From positions 1-44,291 of the forward strand of contig JAZNOL010000049.1 of the NCBI GenBank assembly GCA_045580815.1: DNA of 44,291 nucleotides, written 5' to 3'. A model generated the notes under the pieces. That model ran no database searches. It was not told the DNA's origin and saw only the letters and a list, made by a program, of their open reading frames with translations. How positions within the stretch are numbered: position 1 is the stretch's first letter; each line of letters starts with the position of its first letter. The DNA comes from JAZNOL01 sp045580815 (lineage in GTDB: Bacteria; Bacillota; Clostridia; RUG12999). Made by a program: the position numbers and the translations under genes. This document shows positions 8,164-15,966 of the stretch, one piece after another.

Positions 8164-9522
8164 TTACAGTTTGAATATTCCGAATGCGTCAAGCACCGAA
8201 GATACAAGAATAAGCACAATGCAGATAGGTGCAATGTATTTGATAACCACCGTAAACAGTGATTTACTTTTAAACGGTGCTGTTATTTCTATTTCATCAA
8301 TAAGTGCTTTAGGTTTAATTATATAGCCGACAAATATACATGTACATAATGCAACCAGCGGCATAATAACACTATTACTGATAAAATCAAAGAAATCAAG
8401 AAACTGCATACCAATAAGTGTAATGCTGCTCCAAATGCTGTAACCAAATACAGAAAGTAAGCCAACCACTATGGAAATTCCAAGCACTATCATACATGAG
8501 GTTGCCCTTTGTACTTTAAACTTGTCACACACAATAGACACTATAGTTTCCATAAGAGAAACAGACGATGTAAGTGCCGCAAAAAGAACCAGCACAAAGA
8601 ATATAATTCCTACCGCTCTGCCTGCAGGCATTGTTTCAAAAACCTGCGGAAGCGCTTCAAACATAAGGCTGGGGCCTTTTCCGAGAGCTTCGGGAGTACC
8701 GCCTGAAAAAGCAAATACTGCAGGAATAATCATAAGACCTGCCAAAAATGCTATGCCTGTATCAAAAATTTCTATCTGATGAACAGAAGATTCAAGATTT
8801 ACATCTTTTTTCATATATGAGCCGTAAGTTATCATTATACCCATAGCAAGTGACATGGAGTAAAACAGCTGTCCCATTGCTGCAAGCACTGTTTTTACAG
8901 AAAACTTACTGAAATCAGGAAGAACGTAGTATTTAACACCTTCCAACGCACCGGGACGCGTTACAGAATATACCGCAATTATAATTGATAGAACAACCAA
9001 CACCGGCATCAGAATTTTGCTCAACTTTTCAATACTGTTTTCGACACCGCCAAGTACTATAATCGCGGTTATTCCTATAAACAGAGCAAACCAGAATGTC
9101 GGTTCACCCACCTGCGAAATAAACGTTTCAAAATACCCATCCATTGCCACCGGTGCGGTGCTTGCTTGCGTATATGAAAAGATATATTTCATTACCCAGC
9201 CGCCTATTACCGAATAATATGGCAAAATAATCATAGGCACAATTGCCGCAATATATCCTATAAACGAAAACTTTTTATTAAGTGCTTTAAATGCTCCGAC
9301 TGCACTAAGACCGGTTTTTCGTCCCAATGTAATTTCTGCTGTCATAAGAACAAAGCCGAATGTAACCGCCAGAACAATATAAATAAGCAGGAAAATTCCG
9401 CCTCCGTATTTTGCTGCAAGATACGGAAAACGCCATATGTTTCCAAGACCGACCGCAGACCCTGCCGCCGCCAGAACAAAGCCTAATTTTCCGGTAAAAC
9501 TACTCCTTTTTTCATTTTCCAT
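8164..9522 (-). CDS. Neurotransmitter:sodium symporter family transporter
   Basis: A LeuT-fold transporter of 452 residues that uses the sodium gradient to import amino acids or related amines. The first helix carries the family hallmark AAAGSAVGLGNIWRFPYL (about residues 18-35), which forms the sodium and substrate sites. About 11-12 membrane segments follow, the usual count for bacterial members. The ATG is preceded by AGAAGGGATGA. Next to a cation/proton antiporter it suggests coupled sodium handling. The substrate (for example tryptophan, tyrosine or branched amino acids) cannot be told from the sequence. Confidence 0.92.
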   Translation of the reverse strand: MENEKRSSFTGKLGFVLAAAGSAVGLGNIWRFPYLAAKYGGGIFLLIYIVLAVTFGFVLMTAEITLGRKTGLSAVGAFKALNKKFSFIGYIAAIVPMIILPYYSVIGGWVMKYIFSYTQASTAPVAMDGYFETFISQVGEPTFWFALFIGITAIIVLGGVENSIEKLSKILMPVLVVLSIIIAVYSVTRPGALEGVKYYVLPDFSKFSVKTVLAAMGQLFYSMSLAMGIMITYGSYMKKDVNLESSVHQIEIFDTGIAFLAGLMIIPAVFAFSGGTPEALGKGPSLMFEALPQVFETMPAGRAVGIIFFVLVLFAALTSSVSLMETIVSIVCDKFKVQRATSCMIVLGISIVVGLLSVFGYSIWSSITLIGMQFLDFFDFISNSVIMPLVALCTCIFVGYIIKPKALIDEIEITAPFKSKSLFTVVIKYIAPICIVLILVSSVLDAFGIFKL

Positions 9523-9558
9523 AAGTTTTCATCCCTTCTTTAAAAAACACTACTATCT

Positions 9559-9587
9559 ATTCTACCACATTATACATCTTTTTGCAA
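9559..9587 (-). promoter_or_regulatory. Possible promoter of the symporter gene
   Basis: Minus strand: TTGCAA (9587-9582), 17-base spacer, TAGAAT (9564-9559). A stronger-looking TATAAT in the spacer has no good -35, so the exact start is uncertain. Confidence 0.5.
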
Positions 9588-9616
9588 GAAAAATTTTACT
9601 TTTTTATCAAAAAAAT

Positions 9617-10882
9617 TTAAACCTTAATGCATTTGGCGCAATATGGTTCCATTCTGCTTCCTCCGCCAAAATCAAAGTGAGCTCCGGAAACAAGCTCTGT
9701 ACCGCATCCTGCATTTGCGTTAAAATGAGCTGTGTACTCGTTTTCATCAGCGTTAATCATAACAATTATGCGTTCATCTTCAAACTGACGTTCAAATACC
9801 AACTGACGATTTGTCATATGCAAAATATCAAATGTTCCGTAACACAAGCTCTTGTGTTCGCGGTGAATTTTTATAAGCTTTGCAACAAATTGCGAGAGCT
9901 CATTTTCCACAGGCTCGTCAATTGCCGGTCTAAGTGCACCGTCGCCGTTTTCTTTTTTGCCCTCTATTCCCCATTCGCTACCATAATATATGCACGGAAT
10001 ACCGGGCATTGTCATCAAAATGCCGTAAGCCAAGGCTATATGATTTTTATTCGTCAGATTTGATGCAATTCGGGTAACGTCATGATTGTCGACAAAGGAT
10101 ATCAGTTTCAAATCACGGTACATGCACCAATCTTCGCGGCCGAAACGGTTACGCAAAGAATGCCCTATTTCAAACATATTCATGCTGTTAAATGACGAAT
10201 ATATTCCTTTAAAGCACTCATAGTTTGTTGCACTGTGAAGCATTTCACCATTAACAATATCTTGATAATTTCCGTGTATCATCTCTCCCGCCAGGAAAAA
10301 TTCCGGATTTTTCGACATGCACAGATTACGAAGCTCGCGCATAAATCCGCGATTAAGCATATACGCCACATCAAGCCGCAGCCCGTCAATTTTAAACTCG
10401 TTTATCCACATTTCAACGCATCCGAAAAGATACTGCTTGACTGCCGGATTGTCAAGATTGAGTTTTACCAGCTCAAAATGACCCTCCCAGCCTTCGTACC
10501 AGAATCCGTCGCCAAAGCAGCTGTCGCCGTCAAAATTTATATAAAACCAATCTTTATAGGCTGAATTATATCTGTTTTCTTTAACATCACGAAATGCAAA
10601 AAAATCTCTGCCAACATGATTAAACACGCCGTCCAAAATGATTTTTATGCCGTTTTCGTGCAGTTTTTCACAAACCGCTTTAAAATCTTCATTTCTGCCC
10701 AGACGCACATCAATCTTTGAAAAATCTGCTGTGTCGTACCCGTGTGCCGAGCTTTCAAATATCGGACAAAAATACAATGCATTTATGTTCATCTTCACAA
10801 GATGAGGTATATAATCAACAATTTTTAAAATTCTTGGCGTAAGGCATCCGTCGTTTTTCTCCGGTGCACCACAAAAGCCCAA
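9617..10882 (-). CDS. GH13 alpha-amylase family hydrolase, open part of an interrupted gene
   Basis: A (beta/alpha)8-barrel glycosidase of the alpha-amylase family, for alpha-glucans or maltodextrins. All catalytic regions are intact, counting from this frame: DGVFNHV (84-90), GLRLDVA with nucleophile D171, acid/base E200 in LAGEMIHG, and FVDNHD ending in D268. The frame opens at TTG (10882), but that codon is the Leu of a YPLGFCG segment, has no ribosome site, and would leave the enzyme without its first beta strand. The proper ATG and ribosome site lie upstream at 10921, cut off by an in-frame TAA. The gene is therefore probably a recent pseudogene, or the stop is an assembly error. There is no signal peptide, so a cytoplasmic maltodextrin or neopullulanase-like role is inferred. 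Confidence 0.8.
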   Translation of the reverse strand: MGFCGAPEKNDGCLTPRILKIVDYIPHLVKMNINALYFCPIFESSAHGYDTADFSKIDVRLGRNEDFKAVCEKLHENGIKIILDGVFNHVGRDFFAFRDVKENRYNSAYKDWFYINFDGDSCFGDGFWYEGWEGHFELVKLNLDNPAVKQYLFGCVEMWINEFKIDGLRLDVAYMLNRGFMRELRNLCMSKNPEFFLAGEMIHGNYQDIVNGEMLHSATNYECFKGIYSSFNSMNMFEIGHSLRNRFGREDWCMYRDLKLISFVDNHDVTRIASNLTNKNHIALAYGILMTMPGIPCIYYGSEWGIEGKKENGDGALRPAIDEPVENELSQFVAKLIKIHREHKSLCYGTFDILHMTNRQLVFERQFEDERIIVMINADENEYTAHFNANAGCGTELVSGAHFDFGGGSRMEPYCAKCIKV

Positions 10883-10933
10883 TGGATAAATTTGTTAAAT
10901 TACACTTTCTTCAAACCACATATATGTTACTCC
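10883..10933 (-). other. Orphaned 5' end of the GH13 gene with in-frame stop
   Basis: The minus strand shows AAAGGAG, 8 bases, then ATG at 10921-10919. The frame reads MWFEESVI, a TAA stop (10897-10895), then QIYPLGFCGAP in the same frame as the GH13 body. Family members usually read VIYQIYPLGFCGAP here, so the stop sits exactly where a Tyr codon (TAT or TAC) is expected. A single base change restores a 434-residue protein. Confidence 0.85.
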
Positions 10934-10952
10934 TTTATGAATATATACCTTA

Positions 10953-10981
10953 ATTATACCACAATTTCAGCATATAATCAA
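10953..10981 (-). promoter_or_regulatory. Promoter of the GH13 gene
   Basis: Minus strand: TTGATT (10981-10976), 17-base spacer, TATAAT (10958-10953). Its placement upstream of the ATG at 10921 supports that codon as the original start. Confidence 0.7.
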
Positions 10982-11040
10982 TAGCAGATTTTTGCACCGT
11001 CAAATTTTGTGTGTTTTTATATTTTCTGTTTAAACACATC

Positions 11041-11073
11041 AAAAACGGCAGATTGTAACAATCTGCCGTTTTT
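11041..11073. terminator. Bidirectional terminator after the zinc-ribbon operon
   Basis: Perfect 15-bp stem (11041-11055 with 11059-11073), loop TAA, five A at one foot and five T at the other. It ends the minus-strand operon that finishes at 11097 and insulates the GH13 promoter. Confidence 0.93.
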
Positions 11074-11096
11074 ATTATTTTGTCAATGCAAATCAA

Positions 11097-12131
11097 TTAA
11101 AAATCGCCAACATCATTTAAAAGCTGTTCGCATTCTTCTTCCTCGCTCAACGCACTGTCATTTGTCGGATTTGGTGCATTATCAGGAACCGAATCGTTCA
11201 CCGCAGGAGTAACAGGTATGCCGGCAGGAGTCGCGTTCTGACTCTGACAATAACATACTTCGTTACCGTAAAGTGGTCTGCCGCAATTAGTGCAGTGACG
11301 TGCATTGTTTCCCATAAGATCAGGATTATATCCGGCTGCTACAGAATTTGTCACACCCACAGGCATGCTGCGGGCCTGAATAATTGCAATAGCAAAAAGT
11401 AATATTGATATTGTTCCAAGCAGACTGGGAAGAGCGCCCAAAAAAATGTTCATCATGCCCATATACCGCAACATCGGAAGTGTAGTGAATACAAAGCTTA
11501 TAATATTCAACACAAAGCTTATAATATTTATTACAGCAACATACATTGACGGTTTTTTCGTCATTACACCGTTGTTAATTACTCTGCCTGCAACGCCCGC
11601 TGTAGAAAGCATTGCTCCGTAATACCAAAATATAAAAACAAATGCTATAATTGAAACAAGCAATACAACTGCACCTATAATGGCAACTTCTTCATCAACG
11701 GTCATACCCATGATAACAGCCGCCACACCGCCAATAAGTAATATCAGTGCACATATTCCAAGCACAACAACATTGATTATAAGACCTGCTTTGATTGCTC
11801 CAAGTCCTTTTGCTACGGGGTTGGGCTTTCTTACAGAGCTTATAAAAACAAGCAATCCGATGACCATAAGTATTGTTGGTATACTTAAAATCAAATTTAA
11901 TAATGTTGATACTATTCTGCTTACTATACTTGCTTCACCCAGCAAATAATAGAGTTCACTTGCCATTTCCGGATTTGACCGGGAAAGCACGCTAAATACC
12001 GTACCTAAACTTCCGCTTAATCTTAACACAAACCAACTGATAACCGTTAATACAAATGACGCCACTGTCATAATTACCGCAGTTGTAAAAACCGGGCCTT
12101 TTGCCACTGATAGCATTTTATTTCTTACCAT
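11097..12131 (-). CDS. Multi-pass membrane protein with a C-terminal zinc-ribbon-like motif
   Basis: A 344-residue protein I do not recognise by name. About six to seven hydrophobic segments fill residues 10-255. A soluble tail follows with CTNCGRPLYGNEVCYC (two CxxC/CxC pairs, about 281-296), which resembles a small zinc ribbon, and then a Pro/Asn-rich acidic end (SEEEECEQLLNDVGDF). A 21-base tandem duplication (11491-11532) doubles the stretch IISFVLN/IISFVF in one membrane segment. It is the last gene of a three-gene operon in which every product carries a zinc-ribbon motif. The function is unknown; a membrane sensor or scaffold role is only a guess. Confidence 0.7.
   Translation of the reverse strand: MVRNKMLSVAKGPVFTTAVIMTVASFVLTVISWFVLRLSGSLGTVFSVLSRSNPEMASELYYLLGEASIVSRIVSTLLNLILSIPTILMVIGLLVFISSVRKPNPVAKGLGAIKAGLIINVVVLGICALILLIGGVAAVIMGMTVDEEVAIIGAVVLLVSIIAFVFIFWYYGAMLSTAGVAGRVINNGVMTKKPSMYVAVINIISFVLNIISFVFTTLPMLRYMGMMNIFLGALPSLLGTISILLFAIAIIQARSMPVGVTNSVAAGYNPDLMGNNARHCTNCGRPLYGNEVCYCQSQNATPAGIPVTPAVNDSVPDNAPNPTNDSALSEEEECEQLLNDVGDF
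11491..11532. repeat. 21-base tandem duplication inside a membrane-protein gene
   Basis: ACAAAGCTTATAATATT occurs at 11491-11507 and again at 11512-11528, a period of 21 bases, in frame, adding seven residues to one hydrophobic segment. Confidence 0.7.
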
Positions 12132-12167
12132 GTTAATATTCCTCTTTCTTGACGTTTAATTGTCTAA

Positions 12168-12572
12168 TTAATCAAGCTTTGCACCGCAACCTGCACAAAA
12201 TGCCGCACCAAGATTATTTACATGTCCGCAGCTGCAGGTTTTACCGCTCGGAGCTGCTTCCGGGATAGCCGGAGCCGCTACAGTGTTTTTTGTTTCCAAA
12301 GCACGAATTGCTTCCTGATGAGCTTCTATTGCATCGTCACGTTTTTTCATTTCCATGCAAAAATTATGTAATTCTTCAGGCAACTCAACGCCCGAAAAAT
12401 ATAATCTGTATGCCTGCATACCCAAAAGCTCTGCAAGCTTTGCTTTGTCTTTTTCTGCCTCATGGATTGCTGTGTTAATTTTTGCTTTTTCAAACATATT
12501 TTTAGAGCCTTCGCCTATTGTTGCTGCCCCTTTGTTTATGCCTGCCATCATTTTATCAAGAAAATCTGCCAT
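12168..12572 (-). CDS. Small zinc-ribbon domain protein
   Basis: A soluble 134-residue protein. Residues 1-95 are helical and probably coiled-coil (MADFLDKMMAGINKGAATIG start, then an EAEKDKAKLAELLGMQAYRLY stretch). A linker rich in Ala and Pro leads to a C-terminal zinc ribbon, CSCGHVN...AFCAGCGAKLD, with four cysteines in CxC and CxxC pairs. Proteins of this plan are common in Clostridia, usually beside other zinc-ribbon proteins, and have no assigned function. The start follows AAAGGAATT. It lies 32 bases downstream of the first operon gene and 36 bases upstream of the third. Confidence 0.75.
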   Translation of the reverse strand: MADFLDKMMAGINKGAATIGEGSKNMFEKAKINTAIHEAEKDKAKLAELLGMQAYRLYFSGVELPEELHNFCMEMKKRDDAIEAHQEAIRALETKNTVAAPAIPEAAPSGKTCSCGHVNNLGAAFCAGCGAKLD

Positions 12573-12604
12573 TTTTATTAATTCCTTTCTTTATTTAATT
12601 TTGC

Positions 12605-13288
12605 TTAAGGAAGCATATACCATTTTCCGTTGCTCTTATATACTGTAACGTATTCGGTGTCGGTGTCAATTTCCCCTCTGCTCTTAATTATAAACTCAAC
12701 TTCAAGCTCAAACGCATCCTGAATATTTATATTTTTAATCTGAGCACCTCCGCCAAACATAGAAAACGCACTTCTCATTTCATCATAATAATTTTCTTCA
12801 AGTCTCCAAAGATCTTTTCTGTCTACACGTTCTTTTTCTACAATACGATATGTAACTTTTCTTTTTTCGCTGCCATACTCTGATTTAAAACTTTCTTTTA
12901 AAGCTGATTTAATAAGAGGATTTTTCTTGACAATTTCCTGAAACTCTTTCGGAAAAGCTTTTATAGCCACATTTGCATCGCCGGTTTCCATAGCTTTTGC
13001 CATAAGCTTAACAGGTGCTTCGGGGCTGTTGTTACCGCCGCAGCTGATACATCCTGTGCAACTGCCAATGCCCAAAACACCGGCTATAAGCAATATTGCA
13101 CATACAGCAATAATGATGATGCGCTGAATCATAGGATTTTTCACCATACCTGCCACGTCATCCATCGAAGTTGGCATTTTAATTTCTGTATTGTTGTTGC
13201 TTTCTGACGCCGGCGTAAGCTCATGTCCGCATCCGTCACAAAAACGAGTTCCATCTGGATTTTCTTTTCCGCATTTTTCACAAAACAT
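12605..13288 (-). CDS. Zinc-ribbon membrane-anchored protein
   Basis: A 227-residue protein. The N-terminus is a zinc ribbon, with C3 and C6 in MFCEKCG and C17 and C20 in FCDGCGHEL. A linker and one membrane helix follow (about 55-76), then a Cys-rich CTGCISCGG stretch and an outside domain of ~140 residues. The plan is cytoplasmic ribbon, anchor, extracytoplasmic domain. I chose the ATG at 13288 because AAAAAGGAG precedes it and the ribbon begins there; an upstream in-frame start (13354) has no ribosome site. It heads the operon. The outside domain loosely resembles other small lipoprotein-like secreted domains of unknown role. Confidence 0.75.
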   Translation of the reverse strand: MFCEKCGKENPDGTRFCDGCGHELTPASESNNNTEIKMPTSMDDVAGMVKNPMIQRIIIIAVCAILLIAGVLGIGSCTGCISCGGNNSPEAPVKLMAKAMETGDANVAIKAFPKEFQEIVKKNPLIKSALKESFKSEYGSEKRKVTYRIVEKERVDRKDLWRLEENYYDEMRSAFSMFGGGAQIKNINIQDAFELEVEFIIKSRGEIDTDTEYVTVYKSNGKWYMLP

Positions 13289-13368
13289 TTTCAAAATCTC
13301 CTTTTTTCTTTTAATTGCATAAATAGTTTTTTTCGGTTGTATGCACCACCGCAAACAACATCTAATAT

Positions 13369-13397
13369 ATTATATCACAACCAAACATAATTGACAA
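13369..13397 (-). promoter_or_regulatory. Promoter of the zinc-ribbon operon
   Basis: Minus strand: TTGTCA (13397-13392), 17-base spacer, TATAAT (13374-13369). The leader is about 75 bases. Confidence 0.75.
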
Positions 13398-13484
13398 TAC
13401 CTTTGTAATTATTTTCCATTTTTTGTCAAAGCATTTTATGTCGTATGTATTATTGTGTTTGTGTTATAACTTCTGATTAAGCAA

Positions 13485-14795
13485 TCAGCGTATTTCAAGC
13501 TCAAAGCCGTCGTGCACACGGGCAATTTCTGCACCGTCACGGGCAAAAATATTTCTGAAAACAACATTTTTCAAAGTGTCGGTTTCTCTCATGCATCTGA
13601 AATCAAGTGCACAACCGCTAAAATCATCATTTACATCGTTAACCCAGCCGTCTTTGCTGTATTCTGCCGTTCCCTCATAAAAAACATTGTCAATTACCAC
13701 GTTTTCAAGAGATGCCCCGCCTGTTATTTTGCAACCATTTTCAGGAAAAACAATCGTTGGCAGATATGTTGAGATTGCGTACAGAGTTTTACCGCCGGCA
13801 AATACGTTGCTTATATGCACATTTTTAATACATCCGCCAAGATATACTGTGCCTTTTTGCAAGCCGTAAACGCCGTTTATCTTTATATCATAAGTTTCGC
13901 CCATAATCGGCGGACGTTTTACAAAATAATTGTTTTCGCCTACACGCACAGCCGCCCAGTTGTCATAGTCACCTTCTGTCACCATAACATTTTCAACCGA
14001 TATACGATAAAGCTTTGCTCCGTCGCAGTTTCGCATGGCAACAAGAGTTTCGTTGGTATGTGCACGGATATTACGCACGGTTATATCGTGAATATCGGGC
14101 AATCTGCCTTTGGGTAAAAAATTTTTATCACTACAAAGGGGCAATGCTGTCATAGCAACAACATCATCACCTGTCTGCCCGGTAATGTTTTCTATAATAA
14201 ACTCATGGCAACCTATGCGCAGGTCAATGCCGTCCTGGTTTGGTATGCGTGTGCCGTTGTAAAACCGTATATCCGAAATTTTTCCTTTGCGGCAGGCAAT
14301 AAGATTGATTGCCCACCAGCGCATATTAATGCATTTGAAATTTTCCAAAACTATATTCTGCACGTTGTTAAGTAAAATAAAATTGTTAAACCGCACATGG
14401 GGTCTGCCATCTTTTTCTGACGTTGCTTCACGCAGGTCATTGCCCTTGCCGCCGTCTAAAACCGCATCGCCAAAGCCAACTATGCGTATGCCGTGCTGTT
14501 CGCCCTCATCGTTTAATAACTGCTCGTTATACATATTTTTATTGCGGAAAATATTATCATAAATCCCCTCTTTAAGAATCAGGTGACAATCGTCAAGCAA
14601 TACTGTTATATCAGACGGCAACAAAATTGCCTTTTCTATTATCCATTCGGCTTTGCCTGTGCGGTCACAAAGTTTGGGAATACGCACAGTACGCACAAAT
14701 TCACTTTTTGATGCCGCATCAACAGCATTTTGTATTGACTCCGAATCGGTTTCTGCAATAAACCGAGGGTCGTTTGGTGAAAAATAAGTTTCCAT
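13485..14795 (-). CDS. GH28-like right-handed beta-helix glycoside hydrolase
   Basis: A 436-residue parallel beta-helix protein resembling polygalacturonases (GH28). The signature aspartates are visible as NQDGID (about 191-196) and GDDVVA (about 214-219), the counterparts of NTD and DD in GH28. The GHG histidine motif that normally follows is not evident; the segment there reads THE-less AHTNETLVAMRN. That makes activity on ordinary pectin uncertain, and an exo-acting or otherwise divergent enzyme is possible. No signal peptide is present, so it is likely cytoplasmic. The ATG follows AAAGGAGATATAAC. It is a single-gene unit; no clear promoter or terminator hairpin was found next to it. Confidence 0.78.
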   Translation of the reverse strand: METYFSPNDPRFIAETDSESIQNAVDAASKSEFVRTVRIPKLCDRTGKAEWIIEKAILLPSDITVLLDDCHLILKEGIYDNIFRNKNMYNEQLLNDEGEQHGIRIVGFGDAVLDGGKGNDLREATSEKDGRPHVRFNNFILLNNVQNIVLENFKCINMRWWAINLIACRKGKISDIRFYNGTRIPNQDGIDLRIGCHEFIIENITGQTGDDVVAMTALPLCSDKNFLPKGRLPDIHDITVRNIRAHTNETLVAMRNCDGAKLYRISVENVMVTEGDYDNWAAVRVGENNYFVKRPPIMGETYDIKINGVYGLQKGTVYLGGCIKNVHISNVFAGGKTLYAISTYLPTIVFPENGCKITGGASLENVVIDNVFYEGTAEYSKDGWVNDVNDDFSGCALDFRCMRETDTLKNVVFRNIFARDGAEIARVHDGFELEIR

Positions 14796-14934
14796 GTTAT
14801 ATCTCCTTTATGTTGCTGTGAGCACCTTAATGCCACAATTTCTATTTCGCTTTTCATAAGAAAAAAACCTGCTTGAAAATAAATATCCTTTGTTTTTTAG
14901 TAATATATTGCGGTCCTGATAAACCCTTTTATAT

Positions 14935-14956
14935 TATTTAGATTTTTTTCTAAATA
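14935..14956. promoter_or_regulatory. Upstream operator-like site of the sdpRI pair
   Basis: An imperfect 22-base inverted repeat, TATTTAGA, a T-rich centre, then TCTAAATA. It matches the downstream site (14991-15012) at 19 of 22 positions and lies 56 bases upstream of it, just before the -35 box. Confidence 0.75.
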
Positions 14957-14960
14957 GGTA

Positions 14961-14989
14961 TTGACATTGCATAGTTTGTGTGGTATAAT
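14961..14989 (+). promoter_or_regulatory. Promoter of the sdpRI operon
   Basis: TTGACA (14961-14966), 17-base spacer, TATAAT (14984-14989). A full consensus promoter, which would be strong unless repressed. It is bracketed by two operator-like inverted repeats. Confidence 0.9.
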
Positions 14990-14990
14990 C

Positions 14991-15012
14991 TATTTAGAAA
15001 TATTTCTAAATA
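14991..15012. promoter_or_regulatory. Perfect 22-base palindromic operator at the sdpRI start site
   Basis: A perfect palindrome with half site TATTTAGAAAT, beginning one base after the -10 box and covering the expected transcription start. This is where an autorepressor would bind. The gene just downstream encodes an ArsR-type repressor. Confidence 0.88.
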
Positions 15013-15034
15013 TGATACAAGGAGTGATACCAAA

Positions 15035-15304
15035 ATGGGAATGAACGAAACGCTAAAAGCTATTTCCGACCCGGTGAGGCGTGATATACTGCAAATGCTT
15101 AAAGGCGGCAAAAAATCTGCCGGTGAAATCAGTGAGCAGTTTAATTTAACCGGAGCAACGGTTTCGTACCATTTGTCGAAACTAAAAAATGCCGATCTTA
15201 TTGTTGAAGCAAAATACAAAACCTTTATTTATTATGAAATAAACACCTCGGTATTTGAGGAAGTTCTTACGTGGATATATATGTTAGGAGGTAAAAAACA
15301 ATGA
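15035..15304 (+). CDS. sdpR: ArsR/SdpR family autorepressor
   Basis: A winged-helix repressor of 89 residues. MNETLKAISDPVRRDILQML is the typical ArsR-family first helix pair, and GEISEQFNLTGATVSYHLSKLKNADL (read as two pieces: turn and recognition helix) gives the DNA-reading helix TVSYHLSKL. There are no metal-binding cysteines of the ArsR/CadC kind, which fits the SdpR branch. I chose ATG 15035, 8 bases after AAGGAG; the longer frame from 14978 would begin inside the promoter. It overlaps the next gene by four bases (ATGA). In Bacillus subtilis SdpR represses its own operon and is trapped at the membrane by SdpI; the same logic is inferred here. Confidence 0.88.
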   Translation: MGMNETLKAISDPVRRDILQMLKGGKKSAGEISEQFNLTGATVSYHLSKLKNADLIVEAKYKTFIYYEINTSVFEEVLTWIYMLGGKKQ

Positions 15305-15912
15305 AATTTATAAAATTTAAAAGTCTTATTTTAACCTGCATGATATGCCTTTTGCCAATTCTTTTTGGGCTTGCTTTGTGGGATAAGCTTCCGGGCACAA
15401 TCGCAATACATTTTGACATAAACAACAACCCGGACGGATTTGCATCAAAAGGCTTTGTGGTTTTTGGTATGCCCTTGTTAATGGTGCTTTTGCAGATTAT
15501 CTGTTGCATCATCAATGACATAAATGCAAAAAAACACGGTGAACGAAAAAAACTGGAAACCGTAACAAAATGGATTATTCCGGTTATAACTGTTATTTTG
15601 CAAAGTATCACTCTTTTTTTCGCTCTCGGAAAAGATTTTGACATCCGCAAAATTGTAGCATTTATTGTTGGCGTTATATTCATCGTCATCGGCAACTATC
15701 TGCCAAAGTTTGATTACGTAAAAAACCATGATATCGATAGTGAAAAAGCACGCAAAATAAACAGATTTATCGGTTTTGAATCGGTTGTTATGGGAATTTT
15801 ATATTTAATTAGCATATTTTTGCCGCCGAACGCCACACTTGTGTGCATATTCCTGATGATACCGTATGCAATTATCGGCATTGTTTACGGAATTAAAACA
15901 AGCAGTAAATAA
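15301..15912 (+). CDS. sdpI: SdpI family membrane protein
   Basis: A 203-residue protein with six predicted membrane helices. The N-terminal half matches DUF1648 (LPGTIAIHFDINNNPDGFASK, seen as the GTIAIHFD and FASK motifs). The C-terminal half carries the SdpI motif GNYLPKF. In B. subtilis SdpI gives immunity to the SdpC killing toxin and sequesters SdpR. No sdpC, sdpA or sdpB gene lies nearby, so here it may defend against a toxin made by others or act only as a sensor. Its start overlaps the repressor gene, so the two are made together. Confidence 0.88.
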   Translation: MKFIKFKSLILTCMICLLPILFGLALWDKLPGTIAIHFDINNNPDGFASKGFVVFGMPLLMVLLQIICCIINDINAKKHGERKKLETVTKWIIPVITVILQSITLFFALGKDFDIRKIVAFIVGVIFIVIGNYLPKFDYVKNHDIDSEKARKINRFIGFESVVMGILYLISIFLPPNATLVCIFLMIPYAIIGIVYGIKTSSK

Positions 15913-15930
15913 GTTAATGGCGACCGCTAA

Positions 15931-15964
15931 AAAAGGCTGTGACATTTTTTTGTCACAGCCTTTT
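15931..15964. terminator. Bidirectional terminator between convergent genes
   Basis: 14-bp stem (15931-15944 with 15951-15964) around six T. The core GGCTGTGACA/TGTCACAGCC is nearly the same as in the terminator at 18212-18243. Confidence 0.93.
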
Positions 15965-15966
15965 TA

